DNA of 64,000 nucleotides. It comes from Sabethes cyaneus (Eukaryota > Arthropoda > Insecta > Diptera > Culicidae). The stretch's first letter is position 1. Every line of letters starts with the position of its first letter. A program made the translations under genes and the position numbers. Positions 11,777 through 23,136 of the stretch are shown here, one piece after another. Below the pieces are notes generated by a model. It searched no databases and had not been told where the DNA came from. It saw nothing but the letters and a program-made list of their open reading frames with translations. Where the stretch lies: contig NC_071354.1 of the NCBI RefSeq assembly GCF_943734655.1, positions 196,166,911 to 196,230,910 on the forward strand, written 5' to 3'.

Positions 11777-11995
11777 CATTTATTTATTTATTTCTTCAAC
11801 ATATAGTTGCACAGATTATTCACTAACTTAAGGCCTTAATTCTATGTTTATAGGTACATTTACTGATAATGAAGTCGAACACGCTTGACGTTTCATCAAA
11901 AGCACGGCAGCACATAGTCCACGGTTCATTGTGGCCATAGTTAGTACGATGGGAAGATTGCAGATACAGATATAAAGTACAAAATAACTTGACCC
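11777..11995 (-). mobile_element. 3' tail of a non-LTR retrotransposon (relic)
   Basis: On the minus strand the segment ends ..GAAGAAATAAATAAATAAATG, an AAAT-repeat tail like the one that ends the Jockey-like element at 34839. No coding remnant is clear upstream. Confidence 0.38.
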
Positions 11996-12539
11996 GTATA
12001 AGTCGATATCAAAATGATAAAAGTTATAGGTAAAATAAATTAAAGGAAAAAGGTAAAAAAGAAGAGAAAACAACGAAAAACAGGAAATAAATCAGGAAAA
12101 CCGAAGAGGAAAAGGAAAAAAGAGCGCCAAAACAGATTAAGCGTGACAGAAAAGAAGAAAAATGAGGCACTACAAAGAGCAAAAAAGGGAACAGTTGAAG
12201 ACGAAAAATGGAAATGAAAGAAGATAAAAGGTGTTAAAAAGGATGAAAAAAGGCAAAAAGAGAGTAAAAAAAAGTCGGAATACACGAAAGAAAATAACAA
12301 AAAAATGAGAGAAAAACATAAGTAGTAGGACTGAAAATAAGAATAAATGAAACAGAACAAAAGAAAACGAAAGAGAAGCAGGAAGAGGAGAAGCGGAGGG
12401 AAAATGACAGCAAAAACCTAGAGAACAAAAAAGGAGAAAATACGGAACGAAAAGTGGAGAAACGGGACTAGAAAACAGAAAAGAAGAAAATGTCGAACCT
12501 AAAATATCAAGTAAAACATTTTGGGTTGTATGCAAAATT

Positions 12540-12840
12540 TCAAATTTTAATTAGTCCAAATTTAAGGCTTATTTAATGTCCAATTTGGAGTCCAATTTCA
12601 ACTCGAAACACGAAATTTCCTTTTTACCGAAATCGAACTAAACTGGGCGAAATTTACCATAGTCTTAACTGTAGTTTAATGGTGGTTCACCATAAAATCT
12701 AATGTAGATTCCGCACGATTTCGTTAAATTCCGGTACACACGATATTTCGCTAAATCTCGCACAGCCTTGGTCCAAATTACTCCAAATTTAAGTCCGATT
12801 TCAACCGATGGATAATAGATTAATATTAATGGTAATAATA
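12540..12840. repeat. diverged short-unit repeats (CCAAATTTAAG-like)
   Basis: The motif TCCAAATTTAAG/TCCAATTTGGAG/TCCAATTTCAAC recurs irregularly at the ends of this AT-rich stretch. It is too decayed to define a unit length. Confidence 0.35.
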
Positions 12841-13036
12841 GATTCGCCCTCCTACGATTACTCTGTTTTGCCAGGCCAAAACATTCTTCGGAAAGGTCGG
12901 GTGGCCCACCTTTTATTTATATCTTGACATGCTAATGTCTACACAAAATTATCTCTGTTAAAAAATTAACCTTTCATTTTAAATACTTTAAGTATCCATG
13001 AGTGAACAATCTTTTTGAATGATATCTGAACTAGGT

Positions 13037-13301
13037 TACACGGAAAGAAATTTGATTCCGATGCCATGAATGAAATCATGAAATCATGAAATGTGAATTC
13101 CTGTCATATCATGACTGAACTGCCATATCAGACAGCACAAAATCATGAATAATAGTTCATGATTTTGCGTTGTGTTGTACTGCAAGAAGCTCGTGATATC
13201 ATGATTATTATTCATGGTATATTTTCATAAATCATAAGCTGGAAACCTGGAATCATGAGTCATTTTGCTCGTTTTGGAGATCAAATTTCATTCTCCGTGT
13301 A
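13037..13301 (+). mobile_element. MITE, TACACGG family, copy 2
   Basis: It has the same ends as the copy at 2132: TACACGGAAAGAAATTTGAT on the left and CAAATTTCATTCTCCGTGTA on the right, each with terminal TA. It is 16 bp longer, mainly from an extra AATAATAGTTCATG block in the palindromic centre. No coding capacity. Confidence 0.8.
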
Positions 13302-13949
13302 TGGTATGGAATAAATTTTTTTTTTTCAATAGAATCGAGAGAATAGTAACAAAATGGGGTATTAGACTACGTGATATAACGGGCGCCGGTAGTTTAGTTA
13401 GTAAAACAGTCGAGTACCAATCGAAAGATCGTCGGTGCTTACTCCACCTGGAATTGTAAAATCCGGTATATTTTTAGCCTATATTGAAATTTTCCAGTGC
13501 ATTCAATTAATCATTCTTCGCATCAGACATTCCTCCCTTCAAAAACAAATCCCTGCAATTAATTTAGCAGAAGTGATATGAATTAACTAACACAGCGATC
13601 AGATCCAACTGAACTATGTAATGTTTCTTAGTCGTGCCGATTTTTATCTTAAATCAGAAATAAGAGGTTATATCAAAGGTACTTTTCACCATAGATTGAT
13701 TGAATCGAATTTAAAACTTTGAACTGATTTTTATAAACTTCGTTATTCCGAACTAGGAGAAGTCTCTAAAACTGTCTTAGAAGATACTTTTTCACATTTT
13801 ATATTTATAGTTTTTTCACCAATCTTCAAACGATTGGACCGTATTAAATTTTAATTCACCCATAGCATCGTGAGAAATCACCATCATAATTACCCTCCAG
13901 TCGTTACGAACCATTCATTCGTAGAAAAAACAATGTAAACAATACATGA
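13302..13949. other. no gene seen
   Basis: AT-rich spacer without motifs. Confidence 0.5.
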
Positions 13950-15470
13950 TAAATGCGTATCGATGGTGATTAGGCGTTGTGATGCATTAAATAAATGTCG
14001 GCAATTTACATATATGCCGGTGAGAAAAAAAAAGTGGCCAGCCAGAACCAACGGCACCGAAACCGTACAACGACGAAAGGGTCGGGTCGTCACTCCGAAG
14101 GTTTCTAATCATGACAAATTGGCTGTGCCATCGAGCGCCCGTACGGACCTCACCTGGCCTGATCCCGCTGTCGAGCGCGCGCTGACAGGTCGGCCCTTAA
14201 CAGTCCAACCGAACAACGAAGGGATCCCGACCGTTTGAAGGCTGCGCGTTCTAACGCGTTGACTAAAACTTGATTCGTTTCGTTTCGGATATCAACGCGG
14301 CGCGGCGCGGCGTGATTGAATTCAATAAATCTATCGATTGAATCTTTTTCCTTTGGGCGAAAGAATGAGGAGATGCAGCAGAGCGGGAATTAAATTAGAA
14401 AATTAGAATAAATAGCATATAATTAAAAGCTGTAAATTGCGGCAATAAAGATCGTTTGCAGTTGTAGGCCGCTATGTACCGAGCGGGGAATGAACATCTG
14501 CTCTGGTGGAACGTTGAATGGACGAGTTCTGTGGGTCATGCGGGTGCGCAATGAGATGAGATCTGGTATCGTTTCATACCCTGGGTAGAACTGTTCTCGA
14601 CTGTTTAAATGCACATTTTAACAAAGCAAAGATTGTTGGCAGAAACGTCGGTCATTGGCCGAGCCAGATTGTGCTGTAACTTTTACATCGTGCACACGGA
14701 CTCCGAACACAGAACCTGATCCAGCCAGAGTCGGTTCCCATAATCGGCATAATAAATCGTGCACATATTAATCGGCGAGTAATTTGTAAACTGGCCCATT
14801 CAAAGGCTGAGAACAGATTAAATCAGGAGGAACAGTCGCATGCAACTATATGCAACGTCCACGGAAGGGTTAGCAGCGAGCAGCTTCCAGAAGTCGTGAA
14901 GTCACTAACCAGTCGACGATGATCGACATTTATAACTGTCAAGAATAAATATTATTCTGCAGCTTGCAGACTAGTGCGGGCTTTCTCAAATCGTGCGTTG
15001 TTCCTTGCAAGAAGAGAGGACCCTTTAAGAGTGTTGTATTTACTGCTGTGTCTACCCAGCCCGCGTCCACTGTGGTCATCATTCCGCGTGCAGTTCACAA
15101 CAACAACAACGAGCGACAACAGCAACAACGACCGGGCAATAAAACTTTAATTAAAAAGTATTCGCGCTACAATAATCCTCTGCTGTTCGCGTTCAGCACG
15201 TTTAGGATGTGGATTGTGTGAGGAGGAGGACGCGGCTCACAAGGGTTATGAGTCCGAGGAGCAGGGGGCAGTTTCGCTAACTGGTTGCCGCCAACTCGTT
15301 GCTCTCGAACTCTAGCGAGACGACTTTTCCGAGGGATTCCAACCAAAACAGATCCAGACAGGCAGCAGAGAACATAATTTCCAAATCGTGGCGGGCAGAC
15401 GCGTAATAAAACAATCAAACAATTAAGGCGAGGCTTCGCTGCTGCTGACAGCTATTTTGAGAGGCATAAA
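13950..15470. other. GC-richer unique segment, possible regulatory or 5' untranslated DNA
   Basis: The base composition rises well above its surroundings and CpG is frequent, including a GCGGCGCGGCGCGGCG run at 14297-14312. A CAACAACAACAACGAGCGAC stretch lies near 15100. No splice-linked coding frame or protein motif was found, and no interspersed repeat is evident. Such islands in insect genomes often belong to promoters or untranslated exons. That is inference only. Confidence 0.3.
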
Positions 15471-15900
15471 AGTGAAACGTGATTTTTTCTCTCGAGATTT
15501 CTCGTCAAAAGATTACCTAATCGATCTAGAATATAACTTGCTTGATGCGGACTATTCTGATATTATAAAACCGAAAGAATAAAAAACTAATCTCATGTAG
15601 AATTTCAATTAAATTTTTAATGCCTCAATTAAATAAAATTTATAAAATTAATTTTAAACATTTCCGTAATTTAAACATAATAACATAATACTTTGAGCGG
15701 ACGCTTATAGACTTTCGGTTTCCAGCTAATTTGTTTAGCAGAACCTTGAAGTTGTTAAGTTATTAAGTTATTAAGCTATTAAGTAAGTTTAAATATAACA
15801 TTTGCTCGATATTTAGACCAGCATCTTTGGCTTGCTCGAATTTTATGACTTGCACGTATCATTGTTAAACTAAAGAGCAAGAAAATCAAAGCAAGAAGGT
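15471..15900. other. no gene seen; short TTATTAAG tandem
   Basis: AT-rich. A short tandem of TTAAG/TTATTAAG units lies near 15752-15786. Confidence 0.5.
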
Positions 15901-16008
15901 ATAGGAAGGAAAGAAACAATCGGAGACGTTGTGGAAAGACTTGAAAATAAGTCCATGCTTAAGTCACTTCGGCATCGAGGACTTGATGCTATTCTATCCT
16001 AAGATCAT
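15901..16008 (-). mobile_element. SINE family A, distal fragment
   Basis: On the minus strand this holds the family's 3' portion, from the GAATAGCATCAAG and GAAGTGACTTAAGCATGG blocks to the end. The tRNA-like head is absent. Confidence 0.5.
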
Positions 16009-16264
16009 ATCATAAATACTATTAAAAAAAAAAAGTGATTTTGGAGACAAAATCTCTGTTCAATGTATCAAAAGTAGAACAGATTCGAAATTTTAATGAC
16101 TGTAACGCTGAACAAACTGCTGATCAATGCTCAGTGGGAATTTTTTTTAGAAAAAAAAAAGACTTTTATCTCATTACTTCCAATATGCCAATAGCACCAA
16201 TAGGCTAGACTCAATCTTTTCATGTCCTAAAAAAGATATCTTTTTGAGAATTTCAAACAAAGTC

Positions 16265-16362
16265 ACAATTTGGGTTTTATTACAGTCTTATGATGGATTA
16301 TAGCCAAAATTGGTCATGAACACAGCAAAAAAAGTACAATAAAACTCTCATTGTTGCTTGGG
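16265..16362 (-). mobile_element. end fragment of CCCAAG-terminated element
   Basis: Minus-strand reading begins CCCAAGCAACAATGAGAGTT and contains the TTCATGACCAATTTTGG-like block of the family. Only ~100 bp remain. Confidence 0.45.
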
Positions 16363-17554
16363 AATGGCCCACGGCATGCACCTGCTGTTAGCAGTTTGGG
16401 CCAATAAAAGGGTATTTCATTGTAGTTTTCGTTATCAAGAGCGTTAACAGTCTCTAGAACCCGCGATGTAGTTTTCTTTAAACATTAAAAAACCATTTCC
16501 AAATAGAAGCCGATAACTTGGTGCTTGATTGTGACAATCAAAGCTATTTTACTCAATTGGTGCCGTAAGCAAATACAAAATCGTTGGAATTGGACTAAAA
16601 ATAACTTTCTTCTGATACAAAAAGATTGAATCCAACGGAATCCAGATATATTCACTATTACATTGAAAAAATTAGGATAAAATGCTATTCATTTGATTAA
16701 AACATTAGCAAACATTCACGAGTCGTAAACAAACTTCCTGTCAATGAATTCCACATGGAAATAGTTTTTTATTGCGGAGAAAGATCGATTTTATCTCGGC
16801 GGAATTTTGTAACAAGAAAACTAGGGTAAAGTGACATGAGCAAACTCCATACATTAGAATTTTTATAAAAAATATCTTTCTTTTGACTTAAACAGAACAC
16901 CAAAAGTCCGACCATTTGGTATAACGACTATTTGATATAATTCTTTAAAAATCATTTTATGACATTTCATATGTAGATGATACAGGACGAGACGACCATA
17001 GGCCGGTCGTCGGAAGCGTCGGCCACTGCCAACGAAGCCGCTTTCTGTTTATTCCAACTGATTTGATTGAGCCTTTTCTATATTTTTGGACTAAAATCAA
17101 GAATTTTTCAGTTTGCCTGAATCTACATTTTTCGCTTCAAGCATTTATTCTTCCCCAACAAAAAAAAAAAAACAAATTACAAAAAAAGGTATTTCCATGC
17201 CATGATTGGGGTAAAGAAAGTCCAACAAAATAAAAATTATTTATAGTTTTAAAATTACGTTTAATCTATGGAGAAAAATCTTGTTCAAGGCCAATGATAC
17301 TACTAACGACACGATCAATTAGGTAATGTTCTGAAACATGTGAGAAAAAGGTATTTCTAGGCTTATTTAGAGCGCTAAACTTGCAAGCTATGGCGTATGT
17401 TCAAGTACCGCTACCTTTTTTTTGTTTTGAAAAAACGTGTTTTTCGATCTTTTCCAGGTATTGATTCAGACATCGGGAACAAACGGCAAAGCAGATGGAC
17501 GGAAGGCCGGTATTTCTAATAATATATAATAAATCTAGTAATAAATGTCGAGAG
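16363..17554. other. no gene seen; short block shared with 52722-52802
   Basis: AT-rich. The GC-rich block at 16977-17045 contains GTCGTCGGAAGCGTCGGCCA. A related GCCGTCGGAAGCGCCGGCCA lies near 52769, so both are probably scraps of one dispersed element. Confidence 0.45.
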
Positions 17555-17671
17555 TTCAATTTACATCCGAACCATCTGTTTGCAGACTTCAAGGAGGCGT
17601 TTGATTCAGTATAGCGAAATGAGCTTCGGCGAGTTATGATTGAATATGGTTTTCCAATGAAACTGATTAAA
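17555..17671 (+). pseudogene. RTE-like reverse transcriptase motif A fragment
   Basis: The + strand reads HLFADFKEAFDSV, a stop, then RNELRRVMIEYGFPMKLIK. This is the motif A region of the RTE-like RT (typical form HLFIDFKAAYDSVDR.EL...GFP.KLI). About 39 codons survive with an internal stop. The same domain appears at 44400-44480 (+), 40700-41000 (-) and near 63000 (-). Confidence 0.7.
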
Positions 17672-17725
17672 AACAAGTACTTTTTTACACGTTTTTTTTT
17701 AATTATTAAGAACGGGACAACTTAC

Positions 17726-17862
17726 GGACCATTCATTTATAACTCAATACATTTGGGACTGGCCCGATATGCGTCACGTAGTTTGCAAATGGTCCCTAAG
17801 TTGCGTCGTTGTTGAGTAATCGAAAAAACAAACCGTGTAAAAAAAGACTTTAGTGTAGGCTG
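17726..17862 (+). repeat. interspersed repeat, copy 2 (pair of 1-145)
   Basis: GGACCATTCATTTATAACTC through AAACAAACCGTGTAAAAAAA matches the first 145 bases of the window, including the shared CGTCACGTAGTTT core. It follows the RT relic at 17555. At the window start an RT relic also lies nearby, so this may be part of a retrotransposon's non-coding sequence. Confidence 0.6.
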
Positions 17863-17916
17863 ATTTATGCCACATTTGTTTGTTTTACGTCAGCCGTCAG
17901 GATAGCGAGTGAGATA

Positions 17917-18305
17917 TACCGTGGACCTCTACTAATTTGAACGATTTCCCATGCAAAGTAACGGGGTTAGTTTTTGATTTGAACAACTGGCAACCCTAAA
18001 TATGCTGAAACTTATATGAACCGGCCACCCTACTCATCGTTATTGTTTCGGTATTTTGATTTAGTTGACAGTTGCAAGCAGCGAATATTTCATTTTCAGA
18101 TCGGATTTCTATCAGTATTGTTCGGAAAACGGAATCTAGATCAGTACAAACAAATCGAGTTCATTTGCAGTATTGTCATAAACAAATGATGTAATTTTGA
18201 TTATGCCATTTAACCATTTTTAATTTGCCTGTCGTGCAAACCAGTGGAGTTTAAATTAAAAAGTGTACAGATTAAAAACGGTCAAGCGAACAGGGTTCCA
18301 CGGTA
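17917..18305 (+). mobile_element. MITE, TACCGTGG family, copy 1
   Basis: The left end TACCGTGGACCTCTACTAAT and right end CAGGGTTCCACGGTA are inverted, and both terminate in TA. A copy with the same ends lies at 44926-45333 and pieces lie at 44530-44658 and 45420-45535. It is 389 bp without coding capacity. Confidence 0.75.
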
Positions 18306-18458
18306 ATACTCGTATTTTTAATGTTAGATATTTTAAGGCATCACTACTATTGTTCAACATAGCATTGTCTCACAGGTGGACGAGTTCTGTGTAAAGTAGT
18401 AGAAATAGAATTCTACAAAAATGATAATGAGTTACTAGCTAGAGTTACTAGAGTTACA

Positions 18459-18801
18459 TTGAGTAATTCTCGCGGAAACGGGGCCACTACTGAGACGAGG
18501 TCTTCAAATATTGGAACTTTTGCACTTAATTGGTTGAAAATGGTTAAAAAATAAGAATTGCACTTTTGATACCTCAAAATACAGGCTCAAAAAAGTTGAA
18601 TTTTGAGCAAACCTTGAGATCTATATCATGTGATATTTCATAGATTTGCCATGAAATAACTAACAAATAGCCCAGCTCTGTAAAGAAGAAGAACAGGGCT
18701 TTCAAATGGAGTAAAAAATGTTTTGGCGGCCATTTTGGATTTGGTCGCCATTTTGGATTTTATCAAAAAATCGCCGTTTTCACCATGAGCACCCCAACCG
18801 C
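18459..18801 (+). repeat. interspersed repeat D, copy 1
   Basis: Begins TTGAGTAATTCTCGCGGAAA and includes GGCCATTTTGGATTTGGTCG. The same ~340 bp recurs in the same orientation at 30159-30530, where a further tandem unit follows. Confidence 0.72.
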
Positions 18802-19256
18802 TGGTTGCGAAGTCTGTCGCATAAAAACAGAAGGTCAAATTTCGATAACGGAATTAGCATCCAGGCTTTGCTTTCTACAGAACAAAAACTTAAATTGAAA
18901 GTGATCAAATACTATAATAAGTCTACACCGTCAAGCAAGCAATGGATGCCCGAAGCCGATTTTTGCGCATAATTCGGTAGAAAAGTGCCGGTTTGGCAAA
19001 TTATTAGCTTATTTTAAAACCACAAACATAAATGTCGAAATTCAAATCGATGCAAAAACAATATTTGAAAGATTTTTGCAAGAGGTGAGGCACGAAAACA
19101 AACGATGCTGAACCCCCATACAAAAACAGCTCACCCGGTTATTATGAGACAAACTTGAATATTTGAACATTTTCTTGTGGCTATATTATTAATACTTTTC
19201 AACTTGTCACTTGCCGTCAGAAGTTATGAATTTAAAATAGTCTGTATGTATATATT
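18802..19256. other. no gene seen
   Basis: AT-rich spacer. Confidence 0.5.
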
Positions 19257-20398
19257 CCCAAGAAACAATTCGAAGTTTTATTGCATTTGAGGAGGTTTTC
19301 ATGACCAATGAATTTCATAAAACCGCTAATAAAACGCTGAGCTTCATCAGAACTTGCTGATGAACGCTATAAAACTGCCTTCCGACCAAGTGGCTCACTC
19401 TTCAGAAGGTTTTTATAACCAATCAGGACATGACCTCATATAGTTGTATCACGCTCTGCTGAAAGCAGCAATAAAACCGATTAAGCTTTCGCTGCTTGCC
19501 AGCCACCACCGTAATTTAATAAAGCTTTTGTCTTTTCCCTCTGGTAAAAAGCTAAATCAGTCCACCAGCTTTGTCAACTTGAAAATACATGTCTGAACAG
19601 AAACGTTAAAGTTTTACAGTCAGATCATCCTGATCGATTTGGTTTATAGCGAGCATAATCAATTATTTCATAGAACATATAATAAATTTTGAGCAATCTC
19701 CGTCGGTTTGCAGCATATGCGCATTAAATTTTATCGTGCATATTCGTATGGCAAAAGCAATGCGCCGTGGAAATTTTAAAATTTTCGCAAATTAGTTGTT
19801 TTAATAAAATAAATATATTCAGTTAGTCAATCTCCATTTCTAGCAAAATCCGTTTTGGTTGCTTTTTGTGACAGGAAAACCAATTGATAATAACTTTATT
19901 TCTGCAAAACACTTTGCTTAGATGAATTTCTGTTTACGAGCTAAAATGAAATACTAGAAAATGACAATATGGCCTCGCATAAAAAATAATTTTGGTGTTG
20001 AACTCTAATATTCTACTCTAATAATAGTAGCAATAAATCTGTTTGGTCAGGGTGTTACCGTTTCAATTCTATAAAACTAACAGATTTATTGCGGTTTGAT
20101 AAACAACTGTAATAAGATCAATTTAGATTGGTGCGCCATATTGTATTGCTATGCCACACATATGGTAAGTTTATGAGAGACGTGGTGCAGCCAACTAGTT
20201 TTATCGCGGCTGTAAGCAACCACAATAAATTTATTTATTATTAACAGTTTTTTTATGGTTTTATAATTAACTACAAGTGTGTTTTAACTCATATCCTCTT
20301 GGAATTGCGCCATACTATAATAAAACCAGAGGTAATAAATAATACCGCAATATTAAAACCTATATGCAATTAAGTAAAACCAAGTGGCTTTTTTTTTG
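19257..20398 (+). mobile_element. CCCAAG-terminated element, copy 1
   Basis: Starts CCCAAGAAACAATTCGAAGT and shares long blocks with 24519-25557, including CAGCATATGCGxxTxAAATTTTATCGTGCATAT and GATTGGTGCGCCATATTGTAT. The right end reaches AAAACCAAGTGGC and then runs into T's, so the right inverted terminus seen in the other copy is lost or altered. No transposase frame. It sits 2.7 kb upstream of the cystatin gene. Confidence 0.65.
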
Positions 20399-20719
20399 TA
20401 TGGACTCATCACTGCGACCAGTATAGTTAGATCTATTGTGATATCGCCCGGGTGTTTGCTGTATGACCTGCACTGCATTTATTTGCCATAATCGCTATTG
20501 AGTGAGCGATATATGCTTATTGGATTTCATGCGTGCTTGTGTGTAATTGGGTTTTACCCTTCTTTCAATGCTTTCTCTACTTTACCCACCTTGTTCCACA
20601 TGATAGTGCTGTCCCCAATTATAGCCATCCCTGGCACTGCACACCAGTGCATTTAACTATAAGGGTCTCATTTTGCACTGTCAATAGGCCTTATCGGGAT
20701 AACATAGAATGCAGCATTA
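20399..20719. other. no gene seen
   Basis: Spacer of about 320 bp between two elements. Nothing recognised. Confidence 0.5.
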
Positions 20720-20863
20720 AGGAAGGGTAAATGAGGGGCCTGAGAATAAACCCATGCTAAAAGTCACTTTGAACATCGAATGGCTTGATTCTACTAAGAT
20801 TCGAACCCACGACCATTCGCTTGCCAAAGCAGACTCGGTAACCTTGCGGCTACAGAGCCCCTC
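20720..20863 (-). mobile_element. tRNA-derived SINE, family A (best preserved copy)
   Basis: Minus-strand reading opens GAGGGGCTCTGTAGCCGCAA (A box), continues GGTTACCGAGTCTGC, and has a canonical B box in GTGGGTTCGAATCTTAG. After that come the family body and CATGGGTTTATTCTCAGGCC. This is the Pol III promoter architecture of a tRNA-derived SINE. The tRNA of origin is not certain, and no clear TSD was found. Confidence 0.72.
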
Positions 20864-21381
20864 AACCAAGTGACTTTAGACTTGTTACTTAGGTTGTGGA
20901 CTCAAATTTTCAGAAAAGGTAAGAGTATATAATATTGAACAAAATAGGAGCACTTTTAAATTTCAACACTACTTTTTGTCATGGAAATCTGCGAACTTTT
21001 CTTAATAATTGTGTGCTGATATTACTGTGATTCTTTTCAATCGTTCCATAATTTCGGTCGCTAGTTTACGCTAATCTTTCTTTCGATTTTCTACCTTTGA
21101 TCATTCCGAATTCTATTCTTTACAGTATTTCATGGATTGTTTGCCACTAATTGAGCTCACGGTGATCGTGATGAACATTAATATAATTATGTACATAATT
21201 ATCACTCTTGTATATTTCATCGAATGTGTTATAATATGAATCATGAGCCCCATCAAAAAGGTGACTTTTTATAAAACTAAGCACAAAAGACAGCACATTT
21301 ATTGCCCTGTTGATTGGTGAAAGGACACCGCATCGGAATTTCACTTTCCTATGCAAAGTACCATCATCTGTCTTTTCTATA
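20864..21381. other. no gene seen
   Basis: AT-rich spacer. Confidence 0.5.
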
Positions 21382-21888
21382 TTAACCCTCTAGCGGGCAA
21401 CATCATAAAAATCGATCGCTGCGATCAATGACTAATGACCATTTTTTCATGGAAGTACGCTCAAAAGAAACGCTCAAGTTTTGATTTACATGCAAAAATA
21501 ATTAGTTGGTGGAGCGCCAGGTAAGAAGCAGTCTAATTTCTCTTTTCTGTTATTCATGTCTAACGCTCTACTCAGATATTTTTTTCAATTCAGATATATT
21601 ACAAAATTGAAATAAGGCGTGTAAATTACACATAGAATAAATTTGAGGTCAATCATTTTGTTCAAGGAGTCCGTTTTCTTCGAAAGTAAAAAAGGGAAAT
21701 TTTGCGTAATAATTTTTTTCACAATTTTTCTGAACTTTGAACATGGGCACATGGTCAGAATGTTGTAATAATAATAATATCAAAATGTCAAGAAATCTGC
21801 TCTGAATACATTTTTCATATTGTCAATTGGCTGTGAAGCTTTAAAAGCGAAGGCCGTCTGCAGACGGCCTTCCCTGTTAAGGGATTAA
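21382..21888. mobile_element. TTAA-flanked TIR element (piggyBac-type MITE candidate)
   Basis: TTAA at 21382-21385 is followed by CCCTCTAGCGGGCAAC. At the other end CCTTCCCTGTTAAGGGA is followed by TTAA at 21885-21888. Reversed, that end reads TCCCTTAACAGGGAAGG, an imperfect inverted match to the left end. TTAA target sites are the hallmark of piggyBac-superfamily insertions. The interior is non-coding. A perfect 24-bp palindrome sits just inside the right end. Confidence 0.52.
21849..21872. repeat. perfect 24-bp palindrome
   Basis: GAAGGCCGTCTG is followed immediately by its exact reverse complement, with no spacer. The following CCCTGTTAAGGG also forms a short stem. Confidence 0.9.
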
Positions 21889-23136
21889 CTAACTAGCACT
21901 ACAAGTGCGGCTCTATTAGTAACACACAAAAGCATATCCACTCCTAGTGCCTAATGAGAGCAGGTCTGTATCGCCAATCAAGTTAATTGGTTTTATGAAT
22001 CACATTATTCCTGATTGGCTGCAATCTCGGCTGGTGGCAGTAATCAGTCGATAATTTCATTACCTCTAGTATGGTAGACAAACTTGCGGCCTTATACTTA
22101 GTTCGGTTCGATGAACTAAAACGGGGTTTGCATACGAGTTGTAGTTTCCTCTTCTAGGACAAAAATCTCAATCCCAATTACTCACGAAAGCGTGTAGCTC
22201 AATATCAAATTTCTGTCGAATCAGAAAAAACAATGATGAAAATTAACAGACATGATAGCAAAATTCGAATATCAGCGAAATCAATTTGACAAACAAATAA
22301 ATTGTATAAAGTTTGACAGAGCCAACATCAACAATTAACTCAACAGACTTGTAATGAACTACAGTACTGAATAAAGTTAATAAAAAATTCAAAATTTTAC
22401 TATTTCACTGAAAAGTATTTTAATCAAGTTCAATACAATATGGTGCAACATTGTTGTTAAACTCTCGTTCTCAGGCGTTTAATCATTGCAGCTTATCAGT
22501 AAATCGACTGATTAAAATTTTCTTGGAACTTGCTTATAAACAGTTAATGCACACGAATGGTGTTCAAGCCTGTCGGTTGTGAAAACTTGGGAAGAATTCG
22601 TAGAATTTAGAATTGTATCTTTCGTTTGAAGAAACGAACCAAAAAGATTTCAAATCAAAGTCATGGAATTCTCGTAGTATAATCCCTTGCAAGAAATTCC
22701 AAGCCCAATAGTATCTCGGAACCAGCTAAAAATATCCAATGAATTTCAAATCATTCAAAATATAATTGATTTGGTTGATGTTGCTCCACATCCACAATTG
22801 CCAACATTCACACATAAATTATAAATCTCTGTCAGAATTCACTAATAAGTGGATTATTATAACTGCTTACAAAAAAGAATATGCTAAAGTCAGGTGCGAT
22901 AAGCGAAACTATGTGTTCTAACTATTTAAAGAGCACTTCATCGATTGTCAGCAATCATTTGAATTTTGTCAATCGACAGAAACGGTGTTCGTTTGGTAAA
23001 TTATTTCACTCAATTTCCTATAGTATACAGGATAGAACGTTGTTCTAGTAAGTGACATCCGAATTACTTGTAAGAACTGTGTGGTGCTTGATTTACAAAA
23101 AAACTTGACATTTGGACATATTTTTAGCAAGTCAAA
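21889..23136. other. no gene seen; upstream region of the cystatin
   Basis: About 1.2 kb of AT-rich DNA with no recognised repeat. The last ~120 bp before the ATG contain a TATA-like CCTATAGTATAC near 23018. No promoter can be assigned with confidence. Confidence 0.4.

Larger units (their letters stand above)
10080..12500 (+). repeat. purine-rich degenerate tandem array
   Basis: Three blocks (about 10080-10370, 10690-11560 and 12040-12500) are overwhelmingly A/G on the + strand. They are built from diverged units related to GGGACAGAAAAGGAAGAAAA. Long open frames on the minus strand are F/S/L-rich and reflect base composition only. The blocks are separated by ordinary sequence carrying the tRNA-like inverted repeat and a LINE tail. 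Confidence 0.75.
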
